In this document: positions 17,203 through 26,265 of the stretch, in pieces | Numbering within the stretch: position 1 is the first letter of the stretch | Layout of the letters: every line of letters begins with the position of its first letter | Assembly: GCF_002379585.1 (NCBI RefSeq) | Contig: NZ_DFUE01000021.1 | Location: forward strand, 1 to 53,512 | Direction: 5' to 3' | Source: Pseudomonas sp. UBA4194 | Lineage (GTDB): Bacteria; Pseudomonadota; Gammaproteobacteria; Pseudomonadales; Pseudomonadaceae | Length of the DNA stretch: 53,512 nt | Translations under genes and position numbers: made by a program | Notes under the pieces: generated by a model | The model's database searches: none | What the model saw: only the letters and a program-made list of their open reading frames with translations | What the model was told of the DNA's origin: nothing

Positions 17203-17871
17203 ATGCTGCACATTCAGGCGCTGCACAAGACCTACCCCACGCCCCAAGGCCCACTGCCGGTGCTGCAAGGCATCGACCTGCGTCTGGAACGCGGTGCCAG
17301 CCTGGCATTGATGGGCGAATCGGGCAGCGGCAAGAGTACCCTGCTGCACCTGGTGGCTGGCCTGGACAGCGCTGACAGCGGGCGTATCGAAGCGGCAGGC
17401 CAGGTGCTGACCGACATGAGCGAGCGGCAACTGGCGCAGTGGCGGCGCTGTGAGATCGGCTTGATCTTTCAGCAGTTCAACCTGGTCACCAGCCTGAGCG
17501 TCGCCGATAACCTGGCCTTCCAGGCCCGTCTGGCCGGCCGTCACGACCCGCGCTGGCAGGCCGAGCTGGCCGAGCGCCTGGGGTTGAGCACCTTGCTGCA
17601 GCGCTACCCCGAACAACTCTCCGGCGGCCAGCAGCAACGGGTGGCATTGGGTCGCGCATTGGCGTCGCGCCCGCCGTTGCTGCTGGCCGACGAGCCTACC
17701 GGCAACCTCGACGAAGCCACCAGCGATCAGGCCCTGGACCTGATGCTGGAACTGCTCGCCGCCACTGGCAGCACCTTGCTGATGGTCACCCACAGCCCCT
17801 TGGTGGCGGCGCGGCTGGCGCACCGTGTGGTCCTGCACCGTGGCCACATCCTGCCTGCGAGCGGAGCCTGA
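17203..17871 (+). CDS. ABC transporter ATP-binding protein (LolD/MacB type)
   Basis: This 222-residue ATPase has Walker A GESGSGKST, Q-loop IFQQFNLV, signature LSGGQQQR, Walker B LLLADEPTGNLD and the H-loop in MVTHS. This is the full set of the LolD/MacB/FtsE subfamily, which powers FtsX-type permeases. The permease gene begins 1 bp after its stop, so the two are one transporter. ATG 17203 starts the conserved fold directly but has no clear Shine-Dalgarno sequence. The in-frame extension back to 17107 is proline-rich and unlike the family. Confidence 0.92.
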   Translation: MLHIQALHKTYPTPQGPLPVLQGIDLRLERGASLALMGESGSGKSTLLHLVAGLDSADSGRIEAAGQVLTDMSERQLAQWRRCEIGLIFQQFNLVTSLSVADNLAFQARLAGRHDPRWQAELAERLGLSTLLQRYPEQLSGGQQQRVALGRALASRPPLLLADEPTGNLDEATSDQALDLMLELLAATGSTLLMVTHSPLVAARLAHRVVLHRGHILPASGA

Positions 17872-17872
17872 A

Positions 17873-20344
17873 ATGAATACGATGTACTGGACCTTGCGCA
17901 CCTTGCTCAGTCACTGGCGCAAGCATCCGGTACAGGGCCTCGCCCTGCTCGCGGGCCTGTGGCTGGCCACGGCGCTGTTCACCGGTGTGCTGGCGCTCAA
18001 CAGCCAGGCGCGGCAAAGCTATGCACTGGCCAGCCAGATGCTCGGCGGGCAAGGCGCTACCAGCATCGTTGCCCGGGACGGCTCGGGCATGGATCAATCG
18101 GTGTTCATCGCCCTGCGCCGCCAGGGTTGGCCGGTATCACCGGTGCTGGAAGGCCGTCTGAACCTGAGCGCAAAGCCGGAGCTGCGGCTGAATCTGCTCG
18201 GTATCGAACCCATGACCCTGCCCAGCGGTGGCAGCCTGGCAGGAGAGTTGCCCGACGCCGAAGCCCTGACCGCCTTCATCGTCGAACCCGGCCGCACCTG
18301 GCTGGCCGCGCAGACATTGCGTGAACTGGGGCTGCGCGAAGGCGATCGACCACACACCACCGACGGCCAGCCGCTGCCGCCCTTGCAGATCAAGGCACAG
18401 ATGGCCCCTGGCACGCTGGTCATGGACATAGGCCCGGCCCAACGGGTGCTGCAGGCGGCACAGCGGGTATCGCGCCTGCTTCTGCCGATCGATTATCCCG
18501 AAAAACTGCCCGAGCCCTACCGCGCAACGCTGCAGATCAATCACAGCAGTGCCGACGGCGACCTGGCGCGGCTGACCGACAGTTTTCACCTGAACCTGAC
18601 CGCGCTGGGCTTGCTGGCGTTCGTGGTCGGCCTGTTCATCGTACATGCGGCCATTGGCCTGGCCCTGGAGCAGCGCCGCGGCCTGCTGCGGACCCTGCGC
18701 GCCTGTGGCGTGAGCGCGGCACGACTGGTGTCGGCGCTGGCCCTGGAGCTGACCGTGCTGGCGCTGCTCGGCGGGGTGGCTGGCATTGCCAGCGGCTACT
18801 TCCTGGCCAGCCTGCTGCTGCCGGACGTGGCGGCCAGCCTGCGTGGCTTGTATGGCGCCAGTGTTGCCGGGCAACTGACCCTGAGCCCGATCTGGTGGCT
18901 GGGCGGGCTGGGCCTGAGCCTGACCGGCGTGTTGCTGGCCGGCGCAGACAGCCTGTGGCGCGCGGCGCGACTGCCACTGCTGGCACTGGCGGGCGGCGAA
19001 GCCTGGCACCAGGCCCACCGGCAGTGGTTGCGCCGCCAGGCCTGGGTCGCCCTCGGCGCGGCGCTGGTGGCCGTGCTCTGCACCTTGTTCGGCAATCGCC
19101 TGGCCAGCGGCTTCCTGTTGATGGGCAGCGTGTTGCTGGCCGCAGCGCTGGCCCTGCCGGTGCTGCTCAGCACCGCGCTGACACTGCTCTCGCGGCGCAC
19201 GGCCGGCCCTTTGGCTCAGTGGTTCCTGGCCGATTGCCGGCAGCAGTTGCCCGGGCTGAGCCTGGCGCTGATGGCGCTGCTGCTGGCGCTGGCCGCCAAT
19301 ATCGGCGCTGCCAGCATGACCGAAGGTTTTCGCCAGACCTTCAGCGGCTGGCTGGAGCAACGTCTGAGCGCCGAACTCTACGTGCGCCCGCAGCATGCCG
19401 GTCAAGCCCAGGCCATGGGTCGCTGGCTTACCGAGCAGCCGAGCGTCGAACGGGTATTGCCTGGCTGGGAAATGGACCTGCGCCTGCAAGGCTGGCCCAC
19501 GGAACTGGCCGCGGTGATCGATGCCCCGCTGTATCGCCAGCACTGGCCGCTGCTGGAGCAGGTCGAGGGCAACCCATGGGATCAATTGTTCGGCGGCCAG
19601 ACGCTGATGCTCAGCGAGCAGTTGGCGCGGCGCCTGAAGCTGTCGATTGGCGACGCGCTGACGCTGCCTTCGGCACAGGGTGACTGGACCGCTCGGGTGG
19701 TCGGCATCTATGCCGATTACGGCAACCCCAAGGGCCATGTACTGGTCAGCGCTGCCAGCCTGCTGCGGCACTGGCCCGGCCAGCTCCCGGCGCGTTTTGC
19801 CTTGCGCATGGCCAGCGAGGATGTCGCCGCGCTCAAGCCACGGTTGCAACAGGCCTTCTCCCTGGACGACAGCCATGTGGTCGAGCAGCAACAGCTCAAG
19901 CGCTGGGCGTCTCAGGTATTCGAGCGCACCTTCGCTGCCACCGCAGCGCTCAACGCCTTGACCCTGGGCGTGGCCGGCGTGGCGCTGTTCATCGGCCTGC
20001 TGACCCAGAGCCAGAATCGCCTGGGCCAGCTGGCGCCCCTTTGGGCCATGGGCGTGGCCCGCAGCCGCTTGATGCTGCTCAACCTGGCACAAACCTGGCT
20101 GATGGCCCTGCTGACCTTGCTGTTGGCCATTCCCCTGGGGGTATTGGTGGCCTGGTGCCTGGTGGCCGTGATCAATGTCCAGGCCTTCGGCTGGCGCTTG
20201 CCTCTGCAGGTGTTCCCTGGACAGATCCTGCAACTCTGTGGCCTGGCGATGCTGGCGACGGCCCTGGCCTCGGCCTGGCCGCTGTACCGGCTGCGCCGCA
20301 GCCAACCTGCCGACCTGCTGCGAGTGATGGCCGATGAACGCTAG
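17873..20344 (+). CDS. FtsX-family ABC permease (large, two FtsX domains)
   Basis: This 823-residue integral membrane protein has a first membrane segment near residues 20-40, a periplasmic domain, and three or more segments around residues 235-355. A second half repeats the design and ends in three segments near the C-terminus. This is the duplicated-FtsX permease layout of lipoprotein or hydrophobic-substrate exporters rather than LolC/LolE. GGAG lies 6 bp before ATG 17873. It overlaps the downstream AttH-like lipoprotein gene by 11 bp, which suggests the three products work together at the envelope. The substrate is unknown. Confidence 0.88.
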   Translation: MNTMYWTLRTLLSHWRKHPVQGLALLAGLWLATALFTGVLALNSQARQSYALASQMLGGQGATSIVARDGSGMDQSVFIALRRQGWPVSPVLEGRLNLSAKPELRLNLLGIEPMTLPSGGSLAGELPDAEALTAFIVEPGRTWLAAQTLRELGLREGDRPHTTDGQPLPPLQIKAQMAPGTLVMDIGPAQRVLQAAQRVSRLLLPIDYPEKLPEPYRATLQINHSSADGDLARLTDSFHLNLTALGLLAFVVGLFIVHAAIGLALEQRRGLLRTLRACGVSAARLVSALALELTVLALLGGVAGIASGYFLASLLLPDVAASLRGLYGASVAGQLTLSPIWWLGGLGLSLTGVLLAGADSLWRAARLPLLALAGGEAWHQAHRQWLRRQAWVALGAALVAVLCTLFGNRLASGFLLMGSVLLAAALALPVLLSTALTLLSRRTAGPLAQWFLADCRQQLPGLSLALMALLLALAANIGAASMTEGFRQTFSGWLEQRLSAELYVRPQHAGQAQAMGRWLTEQPSVERVLPGWEMDLRLQGWPTELAAVIDAPLYRQHWPLLEQVEGNPWDQLFGGQTLMLSEQLARRLKLSIGDALTLPSAQGDWTARVVGIYADYGNPKGHVLVSAASLLRHWPGQLPARFALRMASEDVAALKPRLQQAFSLDDSHVVEQQQLKRWASQVFERTFAATAALNALTLGVAGVALFIGLLTQSQNRLGQLAPLWAMGVARSRLMLLNLAQTWLMALLTLLLAIPLGVLVAWCLVAVINVQAFGWRLPLQVFPGQILQLCGLAMLATALASAWPLYRLRRSQPADLLRVMADER

Positions 20345-21407
20345 AGCCCTGCTGTTGTTACTGGTGCTGACGGTGCTGGCCGGCTGCGATGCCGAACCCC
20401 CTCCCAGCGGCTTCGCCGGCCTGGGCGGGCAAGCGGGCGCGTTCGCCGATGTGCGCCCGGGCCGGCCGTTCGTATTCCCTCAGGACCACGGCGCCCATCC
20501 TGATTTTCGCATCGAGTGGTGGTACCTCACGGCCAATCTGGAGGACGATCAGGGCCAGGCATTCGGTGTGCAATGGACGTTGTTCCGCAGTGCCCTGGCA
20601 CCGGGCAGCACCGAGGCCGGCTGGAGCAACCGCAACCTGTGGATCGGCCACGCCGGCCTTACCACTGCCACGCGCCAGTACAGCGCCCAGCGACTGGCGC
20701 GCGGCGGCATTGGTCAGGCCGGCGTACAAGCGCAGCCGTTCCAGGCCTGGATCGATGATTGGCATCTACGCAGCCAGCCCCAGGCCGCCGAGGCCTTGGC
20801 AGTCATGGATGTGCAAGCCCGTGGCGCGGGGTTCGAGTATCGACTGGAGCTGCGCAGCAGTCGGCCGCTGGTGCTGCAAGGCGAGCAAGGCTACAGCCGC
20901 AAATCCGAGGCCGGTCAGGCTTCCTACTACTACAGCCAGCCGTTCTTCACCGCCGCCGGCGAACTGCGCATCGACGGCAAAACCTATCGGGTAAAGGGCC
21001 GTGCCTGGCTCGACCGCGAATGGAGCAGCCAGCCGCTGGCCGCCGATCAGTCCGGCTGGGACTGGTTTTCACTGCACCTGGACGACGGTCAGCAGTTGAT
21101 GTTGTTCCGGCTGCGAGGCAAGGCAGATCAGCATTTTCTCAGTGGCAACTGGATCGATGCCCAAGGCCGTAGCGTGCCGCTGGCACCAGGCAGCATCAGC
21201 TTGCGAACACTGGCACACACCGACGTGGCGGGCCGGGCAGTGCCCACGCGCTGGGCCATCGACATCCCCAGCCGCGGATTGCACGTGCAAACCACGGCGT
21301 TGAACCCCAAGGCCTGGATGGAAGTAGGGACGCCGTATTGGGAAGGCCCGGTGAGCTTGAGTGGCAGTCAGCAGGGTGAGGGGTATCTGGAAATGACCGG
21401 GTATTGA
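20334..21407 (+). CDS. AttH/CrtC-like lipoprotein (predicted secreted hydrolase, COG5621-like)
   Basis: This 357-residue protein has a lipoprotein signal peptide with lipobox LAGC (Cys18). The mature part carries the lipocalin-like AttH/carotenoid 1,2-hydratase fold, recognised by HPDFRIEWWYLTANL near the start and by KGRAWLDREWSSQPL and DWFSLHLDDG in the second half. Agrobacterium AttH and similar proteins are encoded with an ABC transporter of the same type, and the gene here overlaps the permease gene by 11 bp. A role in handling a lipid-like ligand at the outer membrane is an inference only. Confidence 0.82.
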   Translation: MNARALLLLLVLTVLAGCDAEPPPSGFAGLGGQAGAFADVRPGRPFVFPQDHGAHPDFRIEWWYLTANLEDDQGQAFGVQWTLFRSALAPGSTEAGWSNRNLWIGHAGLTTATRQYSAQRLARGGIGQAGVQAQPFQAWIDDWHLRSQPQAAEALAVMDVQARGAGFEYRLELRSSRPLVLQGEQGYSRKSEAGQASYYYSQPFFTAAGELRIDGKTYRVKGRAWLDREWSSQPLAADQSGWDWFSLHLDDGQQLMLFRLRGKADQHFLSGNWIDAQGRSVPLAPGSISLRTLAHTDVAGRAVPTRWAIDIPSRGLHVQTTALNPKAWMEVGTPYWEGPVSLSGSQQGEGYLEMTGY

Positions 21408-21431
21408 GGGTAGCGGTGCTTTTGGTGGCCT

Positions 21432-21499
21432 CTTCGCGGCTTTACGCCGCTCCTACAGGGCACGGTGATCTCCTGTAGGAGCGGCGTACAGCCGCGAAG
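21432..21499. repeat. Inverted REP pair downstream of the AttH-like gene
   Basis: An inverted copy at 21432-21459 and a direct copy at 21472-21499 share the core GTAGGAGCGGCGT...CCGCGAAG. The 12-bp spacer and close pairing would let the whole 68 bp fold as one long hairpin, which could end or protect the upstream operon transcript. This sequence fills most of the 177-bp gap before the helicase gene. Confidence 0.85.
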
Positions 21500-21584
21500 G
21501 GCCCGGTACACCCAGCACAAATTTCAAACTATCCCCCTCCCCTGACGGTCCCTGTACTAACACCCCCAGGACATCCCTGCCGGC

Positions 21585-24053
21585 ATGCCGACACCCAGCA
21601 CCTTCGCCAAACACTGGTTCGCCAGCCGCCTGTGGAAGCCCTTCCCATTCCAGAAAGACGTCTGGGCCGCAGTCAAGCGCGGTGAATCCGGCATGCTTCA
21701 CGCCAGCACCGGTGCCGGCAAGACCTACGCGGTATGGTTCGCTGCCCTGCAGCGTTTCGCCAGCACCAAACCTGTGACCACCGGCAAACGCAAACCCGCC
21801 ATGGCTCCGCTGACGGTGCTGTGGATCACCCCCATGCGTGCCTTGGCCGCCGACACCCTGCGAGCCCTGCAAGCTCCTGTCGACGAACTGCAGATTGCCT
21901 GGAGCCTGGGCCTGCGCACTGGCGATACCAGCAGCAGCGAGCGCGCCCGGCAAAGTCGCCGCCTGCCCTCGGCACTGGTGACCACGCCGGAAAGCCTGAC
22001 GCTGCTGCTGGCTCGCGACAAAGCCGAAGAAGAGCTGGCCAGCGTGGCCATGGTGGTGGTGGACGAGTGGCATGAACTGATCGGCAACAAGCGAGGTGTG
22101 CAGCTTCAGTTGGCGCTGGCCAGGCTGCGCCGTTGGAACCCGCAACTGATCGTATGGGGGATTTCCGCCACGCTCGGCAACCAGGCCCACGCTCAGGAAG
22201 TCCTGCTGCCAGGGCAAGCCAGTGTCAGCGTGCAAGGCGCCCAGGCCAAGACCATCGAGGTGGACACCTTGTTGCCGACGGCCATCGAACGTTTCCCCTG
22301 GGGCGGGCACATGGGCCTGCGGATGCTTGATCAGGTGGTCAGCGAAATCGACGGCAGCACCAGTTGCCTGGTGTTCACCAACACTCGGGCGCAGTCGGAA
22401 ATCTGGTTCCAGGCGATTCTCGACGCTCGGCCTGATTGGGCTGGCATCATCGCCCTGCACCACAGCTCTCTGGCCAGAGAAGTGCGCGAATGGGTCGAGC
22501 GGGCGCTCAAGGATGGCCAGCTCAAAGCCGTGGTCTGCACCTCCAGCCTGGATCTGGGCGTCGACTTCCTGCCGGTCGAGCGGGTGTTGCAGATCGGCTC
22601 GGCCAAGGGTATCGCCCGCCTGATGCAGCGCGCTGGACGCTCCGGTCACGCCCCGGGAAGGGCTTCACGAGTGACTCTGGTGCCGACCCATAGCATGGAG
22701 CTGGTGGAAGCAGCCGCCGCCCATGACGCCGTGGCGCAACGTCGTATCGAGCCCCGCGAATCGCCCGACAAGCCCTTGGACGTGCTCGTTCAGCACCTGG
22801 TCAGCATGGCCCTGGGCGGCGGCTTCTTGCCCGACGCCCTGCTCAGCGAAGTGCGCAGCGCGTGGGCCTACCGCAACCTCACGGATGACGAGTGGCAGTG
22901 GGCGCTGGCGTTCGTTCGCCACGGCGGCCTTTCGCTGACCGCTTACCCGGACTACCGCCGGGTCGAGCCGGACGAACACGGGGTCTGGCGAGTGCCTGAC
23001 GCGCGTCTGGCCCGGCGCCATCGCATGGGCATCGGCACCATCGTCAGCGACGCCAGCCTGCAGCTCAAATACTGGAGCAAGGGCGGCGGCGGACGGTCGC
23101 TGGGCAGCGTCGAGGAAGGCTTTATCGCACGGCTCAAACCTGGTGACGGTTTTCTCTTCGCCGGTCGCCAGTTGGAGCTTGTACGGGTCGAGGACATGAC
23201 CGCCTACGTCAAGCGCAGCACTGCCAAGAAAGCGGCCGTGCCGCGCTGGAATGGCGGGCGTATGCCACTGTCCGGCGAATTGGCCGATGCCCTGGTGGAA
23301 AAGCTCGGCGCCGCCGCGCGCGGCGAATACGCCAGCGCCGAGATGCGCGCCGTGCGCCCGCTGCTGGAGGTACAACAGCAGTGGTCGGCCTTGCCCAGTG
23401 AAACCACGCTGCTGGTCGAGACCCTGAAATCCCGCGAGGGCTGGCACCTGTTTCTTTACCCGTTCGGCGGTCGCCAGGTGCATCTGGGCCTGGGCAGCCT
23501 GCTCGCCTGGCGCATGGGCCAGCGCCAACCCTTGACCTTTTCCATCGCCGTCAACGACTACGGCCTTGAACTACTCAGCGCCACCCCGGTGGACTGGGCG
23601 AGCGAGCTGGACGGCGAGCTTTTGAGCGCAGACAACCTGCTGCACGACGTGTTGGCCAGCCTCAATGCCGGCGAACTGGCGCTGCGGCGTTTTCGCGAAA
23701 TCGCGCGGATCTCGGGGCTGGTGTTCGGTGGCTACCCCGGCGCGCAGAAAAGCACCCGCCAGGTGCAGGCCTCCAGCGGGCTGTTCTTTCAGGTGTTCAA
23801 GCAATACGACGCGGGTAATCTGCTGCTGACCCAGGCTCAGGAGGAAGTACTGCGCCAGGAGCTCGAAGTGCAGCGCCTGGAGCATGTGCTGGAGCAGATC
23901 GCCAACCGACGCCTGGACCTGCACGCCGTCAAGCGCCCTACGCCATTGGGCTTTCCGCTGCTGGTGGAACGCTTTCGTGAAAGCCTCAGTTCGGAGAAAC
24001 TGGCTGACCGTATCCGCCGCATGGTCGGCGACCTGGAGAAAGCTGCTGGATGA
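21585..24053 (+). CDS. Ligase-associated DNA damage response DEXH-box helicase (Lhr-like)
   Basis: This 822-residue superfamily 2 helicase has Walker A ASTGAGKT at 40-47, box II VVDEWHEL, motif III SATLG, and the C-terminal helicase motifs including CTSSLDLGVDF and MQRAGRSGH. A winged-helix/Lhr-type core follows. The N-terminal LWKPFPFQKDVW and the pairing with PdeM place it in the ligase-associated subfamily. These proteins normally sit with an exonuclease and an ATP-dependent DNA ligase and are thought to act in DNA repair. Neither gene is adjacent here. The gene overlaps pdeM by 4 bp. Confidence 0.9.
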   Translation: MPTPSTFAKHWFASRLWKPFPFQKDVWAAVKRGESGMLHASTGAGKTYAVWFAALQRFASTKPVTTGKRKPAMAPLTVLWITPMRALAADTLRALQAPVDELQIAWSLGLRTGDTSSSERARQSRRLPSALVTTPESLTLLLARDKAEEELASVAMVVVDEWHELIGNKRGVQLQLALARLRRWNPQLIVWGISATLGNQAHAQEVLLPGQASVSVQGAQAKTIEVDTLLPTAIERFPWGGHMGLRMLDQVVSEIDGSTSCLVFTNTRAQSEIWFQAILDARPDWAGIIALHHSSLAREVREWVERALKDGQLKAVVCTSSLDLGVDFLPVERVLQIGSAKGIARLMQRAGRSGHAPGRASRVTLVPTHSMELVEAAAAHDAVAQRRIEPRESPDKPLDVLVQHLVSMALGGGFLPDALLSEVRSAWAYRNLTDDEWQWALAFVRHGGLSLTAYPDYRRVEPDEHGVWRVPDARLARRHRMGIGTIVSDASLQLKYWSKGGGGRSLGSVEEGFIARLKPGDGFLFAGRQLELVRVEDMTAYVKRSTAKKAAVPRWNGGRMPLSGELADALVEKLGAAARGEYASAEMRAVRPLLEVQQQWSALPSETTLLVETLKSREGWHLFLYPFGGRQVHLGLGSLLAWRMGQRQPLTFSIAVNDYGLELLSATPVDWASELDGELLSADNLLHDVLASLNAGELALRRFREIARISGLVFGGYPGAQKSTRQVQASSGLFFQVFKQYDAGNLLLTQAQEEVLRQELEVQRLEHVLEQIANRRLDLHAVKRPTPLGFPLLVERFRESLSSEKLADRIRRMVGDLEKAAG

Positions 24054-24706
24054 GTGCTTATTGCAGTGTTGAATTGGCCGGTACCGAGTTGTGGTTATTG
24101 GCGGAAAAAGCCGTGTACTGGCCGGAGCGCAAGACCTTGCTGATCGCCGACGCCCACTTCGGCAAAGCAGCCGCCTACCGCAAGCTGGGCCAGCCAGTGC
24201 CCCATGGCACCACGGCCAGCAACCTTGAAGTACTGGACCGGATCCTGGCTGCTTATCGGTGTGAGCACCTGGTGTTCCTGGGAGACTTCCTGCACGCGCC
24301 AGGCTCTCACGCGGCGGGCACCCTGAGCGCCTTGGCGGCCTGGCGGCGGCAAGTACCCGCTCTGGCGATCACGCTGATCCGAGGCAACCACGATCGCCGC
24401 GCCGGCGACCCGCCTGCGGAGCTGGGCTTCAACGTGGTGGCCGAACCGCTGGAGATGGGCCCGTTGGCGCTGCAGCACGAGCCTGAGCCGCACGCGTCGC
24501 TGCACGTGCTGGCCGGCCACGTGCATCCGGTCTACAGACTGTACGGAAAAGGCCGGCAAAGCCTGCGTCTGCCGTGCTATCAGCTGGGGTCGCGGGTCAG
24601 CCTGCTACCTGCATTCGGAGCGTTTACCGGAGGGTTCAACGTCGACGCCATCGCCGACCAGCGGTTATACGTGGTCGGCGATGGCGGCGTGTGGCGGGTC
24701 GACTGA
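24050..24706 (+). CDS. pdeM: Ligase-associated DNA damage response endonuclease PdeM
   Basis: This 218-residue calcineurin-like metallophosphoesterase shows all metal-binding motifs: DAHFGKA (Asp34, His36), GDFLHA, GNHDRR and GHVHP. PdeM proteins accompany the ligase-associated helicase and are annotated as DNA repair nucleases. Its ATG overlaps the helicase stop (ATGA), so the two are translationally coupled. It ends 15 bp before the stop of a small convergent gene. Confidence 0.9.
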   Translation: MSAYCSVELAGTELWLLAEKAVYWPERKTLLIADAHFGKAAAYRKLGQPVPHGTTASNLEVLDRILAAYRCEHLVFLGDFLHAPGSHAAGTLSALAAWRRQVPALAITLIRGNHDRRAGDPPAELGFNVVAEPLEMGPLALQHEPEPHASLHVLAGHVHPVYRLYGKGRQSLRLPCYQLGSRVSLLPAFGAFTGGFNVDAIADQRLYVVGDGGVWRVD

Positions 24707-24721
24707 GTCGACTGACTGAAA

Positions 24722-24925
24722 TCAGGCTACGGGGGCGGGAGGCGGCTCGTCAGGCACGGTGGGCACACCAGGTTCGGTGGGCTGCTGGGTATCGGGGTCG
24801 GGCTGGCCGGGTATCCCGCCTGCCACCTGGGCAAGGGGGTTTGCCAGAAGCGACCAGGCAAGCACTCCGATGGAATTGGGCTGAAGCTTGGCCAACTGAG
24901 CACTGATAGTCGGGTCGATTTTCAT
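24722..24925 (-). CDS. Small conserved-type hypothetical protein, proline-rich tail
   Basis: This 67-residue protein begins MKIDPTISAQLAKLQPNSIG and has a short hydrophobic stretch (VLAWSLLANPLAQVAGG). It ends in a proline-rich tail (about residues 40-67). ATG 24925 is chosen because AGGAG lies 6 bp upstream. A GTG two codons earlier would sit on that site. It is downstream of dcd on the same strand with a 98-bp gap. I do not recognise a function. It is kept because of its good ribosome site and ordered reading frame. Confidence 0.6.
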   Translation of the reverse strand: MKIDPTISAQLAKLQPNSIGVLAWSLLANPLAQVAGGIPGQPDPDTQQPTEPGVPTVPDEPPPAPVA

Positions 24926-25023
24926 AGACACTCCTGAGCGATGGCCCGGCGCAGACAGCGCAAACCGGGCGGTTCACTCATATGGAGTCGCAAATCCAGA
25001 ACTAGTTCGCAGGCTTCGTCGGA

Positions 25024-25590
25024 TCAGGTGCGTGGCAGGGTCACGCCGCGCTGGCCCTGGTACTTGCCGCCACGGTCCTTGTAGGACACTTCGCACTCTT
25101 CGTCGGATTCCAGAAACAGCATCTGCGCCACGCCCTCGTTGGCGTAGATCTTGGCCGGCAGCGTGGTGGTGTTGGAGAACTCCAGGGTCACGTGGCCTTC
25201 CCACTCCGGCTCCAGCGGCGTGACGTTGACGATGATGCCGCAGCGCGCGTAGGTGCTTTTGCCCAGGCAGATGGTCAGCACATTGCGCGGGATGCGGAAA
25301 TACTCGACGGTGCGGGCCAGGGCGAACGAGTTCGGCGGGATGATGCACACGTCGCTCTTGATATCGACGAAGCTTTTCTCGTCGAAGTTCTTGGGGTCGA
25401 CCGTGGCTGAGTTGATGTTGGTGAACACCTTGAATTCATCGGCGCAGCGCACGTCGTAGCCGTAGCTGGAGACACCGAAGGAGATCAACCGGTCGGCGCC
25501 TTCGCCACGCATCTGGCGCTCGACGAAAGGTTCGATCATGCCGTGCTCTTGCGCCATGCGGCGAATCCACTTGTCCGATTTGATGCTCAT
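25024..25590 (-). CDS. dcd: dCTP deaminase
   Basis: This 188-residue trimeric enzyme deaminates dCTP to dUTP, supplying dUMP for thymidylate synthesis. The length is exactly that of the family. The segment LGKSTYARCG corresponds to the conserved nucleotide-binding motif, and EPEWEGHVTLEFSNTT contains the catalytic glutamate region. ATG 25590 gives the family start MSIKSDKWIRRM. The longer in-frame extension to 25674 is not conserved-looking. It is divergent from the cold-shock gene across a 348-bp gap. Confidence 0.96.
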   Translation of the reverse strand: MSIKSDKWIRRMAQEHGMIEPFVERQMRGEGADRLISFGVSSYGYDVRCADEFKVFTNINSATVDPKNFDEKSFVDIKSDVCIIPPNSFALARTVEYFRIPRNVLTICLGKSTYARCGIIVNVTPLEPEWEGHVTLEFSNTTTLPAKIYANEGVAQMLFLESDEECEVSYKDRGGKYQGQRGVTLPRT

Positions 25591-25938
25591 GGCGGGTGTC
25601 CTGGGTTGCGAGGTGAATAATTGCGGGTGAAGGGAAACTGCGCGCATCTTACCGGGCATGACGCCTGCGTTCAAAGACTGCCGCGCTTTTGTCGCCGGAG
25701 GCCCGTAAATCGCAGGTTATGTGCGGTTTCGAGTGCCGTCGATCATATTTGTGATAAACCCTGCAAAGACCATTGGCACGTTCCGGAAAAAGGGGTAAGG
25801 TGGCGCCACTGTGTTGCTTGTGTCACTGAGAATCTCTACCCGATGTCCAACATCTTCATGAATTTTCCTGCTCTTTGCACTCAGTCTCGGCCAGGGCGTT
25901 TCCTGAACCGCAGTTAACTTTGTCCAAGGAGATACACC
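25591..25938. promoter_or_regulatory. Divergent control region between dcd and the cold-shock gene
   Basis: These 348 bp hold no credible gene. They must contain the dcd promoter (leftward) and the cold-shock promoter plus its untranslated leader (rightward). A 10-bp palindrome GTGGCGCCAC lies at 25800-25809. Long leaders are typical of cold-shock genes, but I cannot assign a confident transcription start from the sequence. Confidence 0.45.
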
Positions 25939-26148
25939 ATGTCCAATCGCCAAACCGGTACCGTTAAGTGGTTCAACGATGAAAAAGGCTTCGGCTTCAT
26001 CACTCCACAATCCGGTGACGACCTGTTCGTACACTTCAAAGCCATCCAGGCTGACGGCTTCAAAAGCCTGAAAGAAGGCCAGCAGGTCTCTTTCATCGCT
26101 ACCCGCGGTCAGAAAGGCATGCAAGCTGAAGAAGTTCAAGTTGTCTAA
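25939..26148 (+). CDS. Cold-shock protein (CspA family)
   Basis: This 69-residue single cold-shock domain protein binds single-stranded RNA and DNA. Both RNA-binding motifs are intact: KGFGFIT (RNP1) and DLFVHF (RNP2). A strong AAGGAG lies before the ATG, and a textbook terminator follows the stop. Which of the several Pseudomonas paralogues it is (CspA, CapB, CspD-like) cannot be decided from this window, and whether it is cold-induced is not shown. Confidence 0.96.
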   Translation: MSNRQTGTVKWFNDEKGFGFITPQSGDDLFVHFKAIQADGFKSLKEGQQVSFIATRGQKGMQAEEVQVV

Positions 26149-26166
26149 CTTGAGCTGAATCGCTTC

Positions 26167-26195
26167 AAAAAACCCCGCTTCGGCGGGGTTTTTTT
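26167..26195 (+). terminator. Rho-independent terminator of the cold-shock gene
   Basis: The stem CCCCGC/GCGGGG closes on a TTCG tetraloop (26173-26188). It is preceded by A residues and followed by seven T, 19 bp after the stop. Confidence 0.93.
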
Positions 26196-26265
26196 ATGGG
26201 TGGGATTTGAGGTGGGTCGCAGGTAGGCGGTGCAGGGTTCATGCACCGCAAATCCCCGCCGCTGC

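Noticed and set aside
15074..17308. 744-residue minus-strand open frame opposite mnmC
   Set aside because: It is antisense to intact MnmC with both domains. Its composition is typical of a shadow frame (Gln, Gly, His-rich).
18137..20305. 722-residue minus-strand open frame opposite the FtsX permease
   Set aside because: It is a glutamine-rich shadow of the hydrophobic permease reading frame, with no start context.
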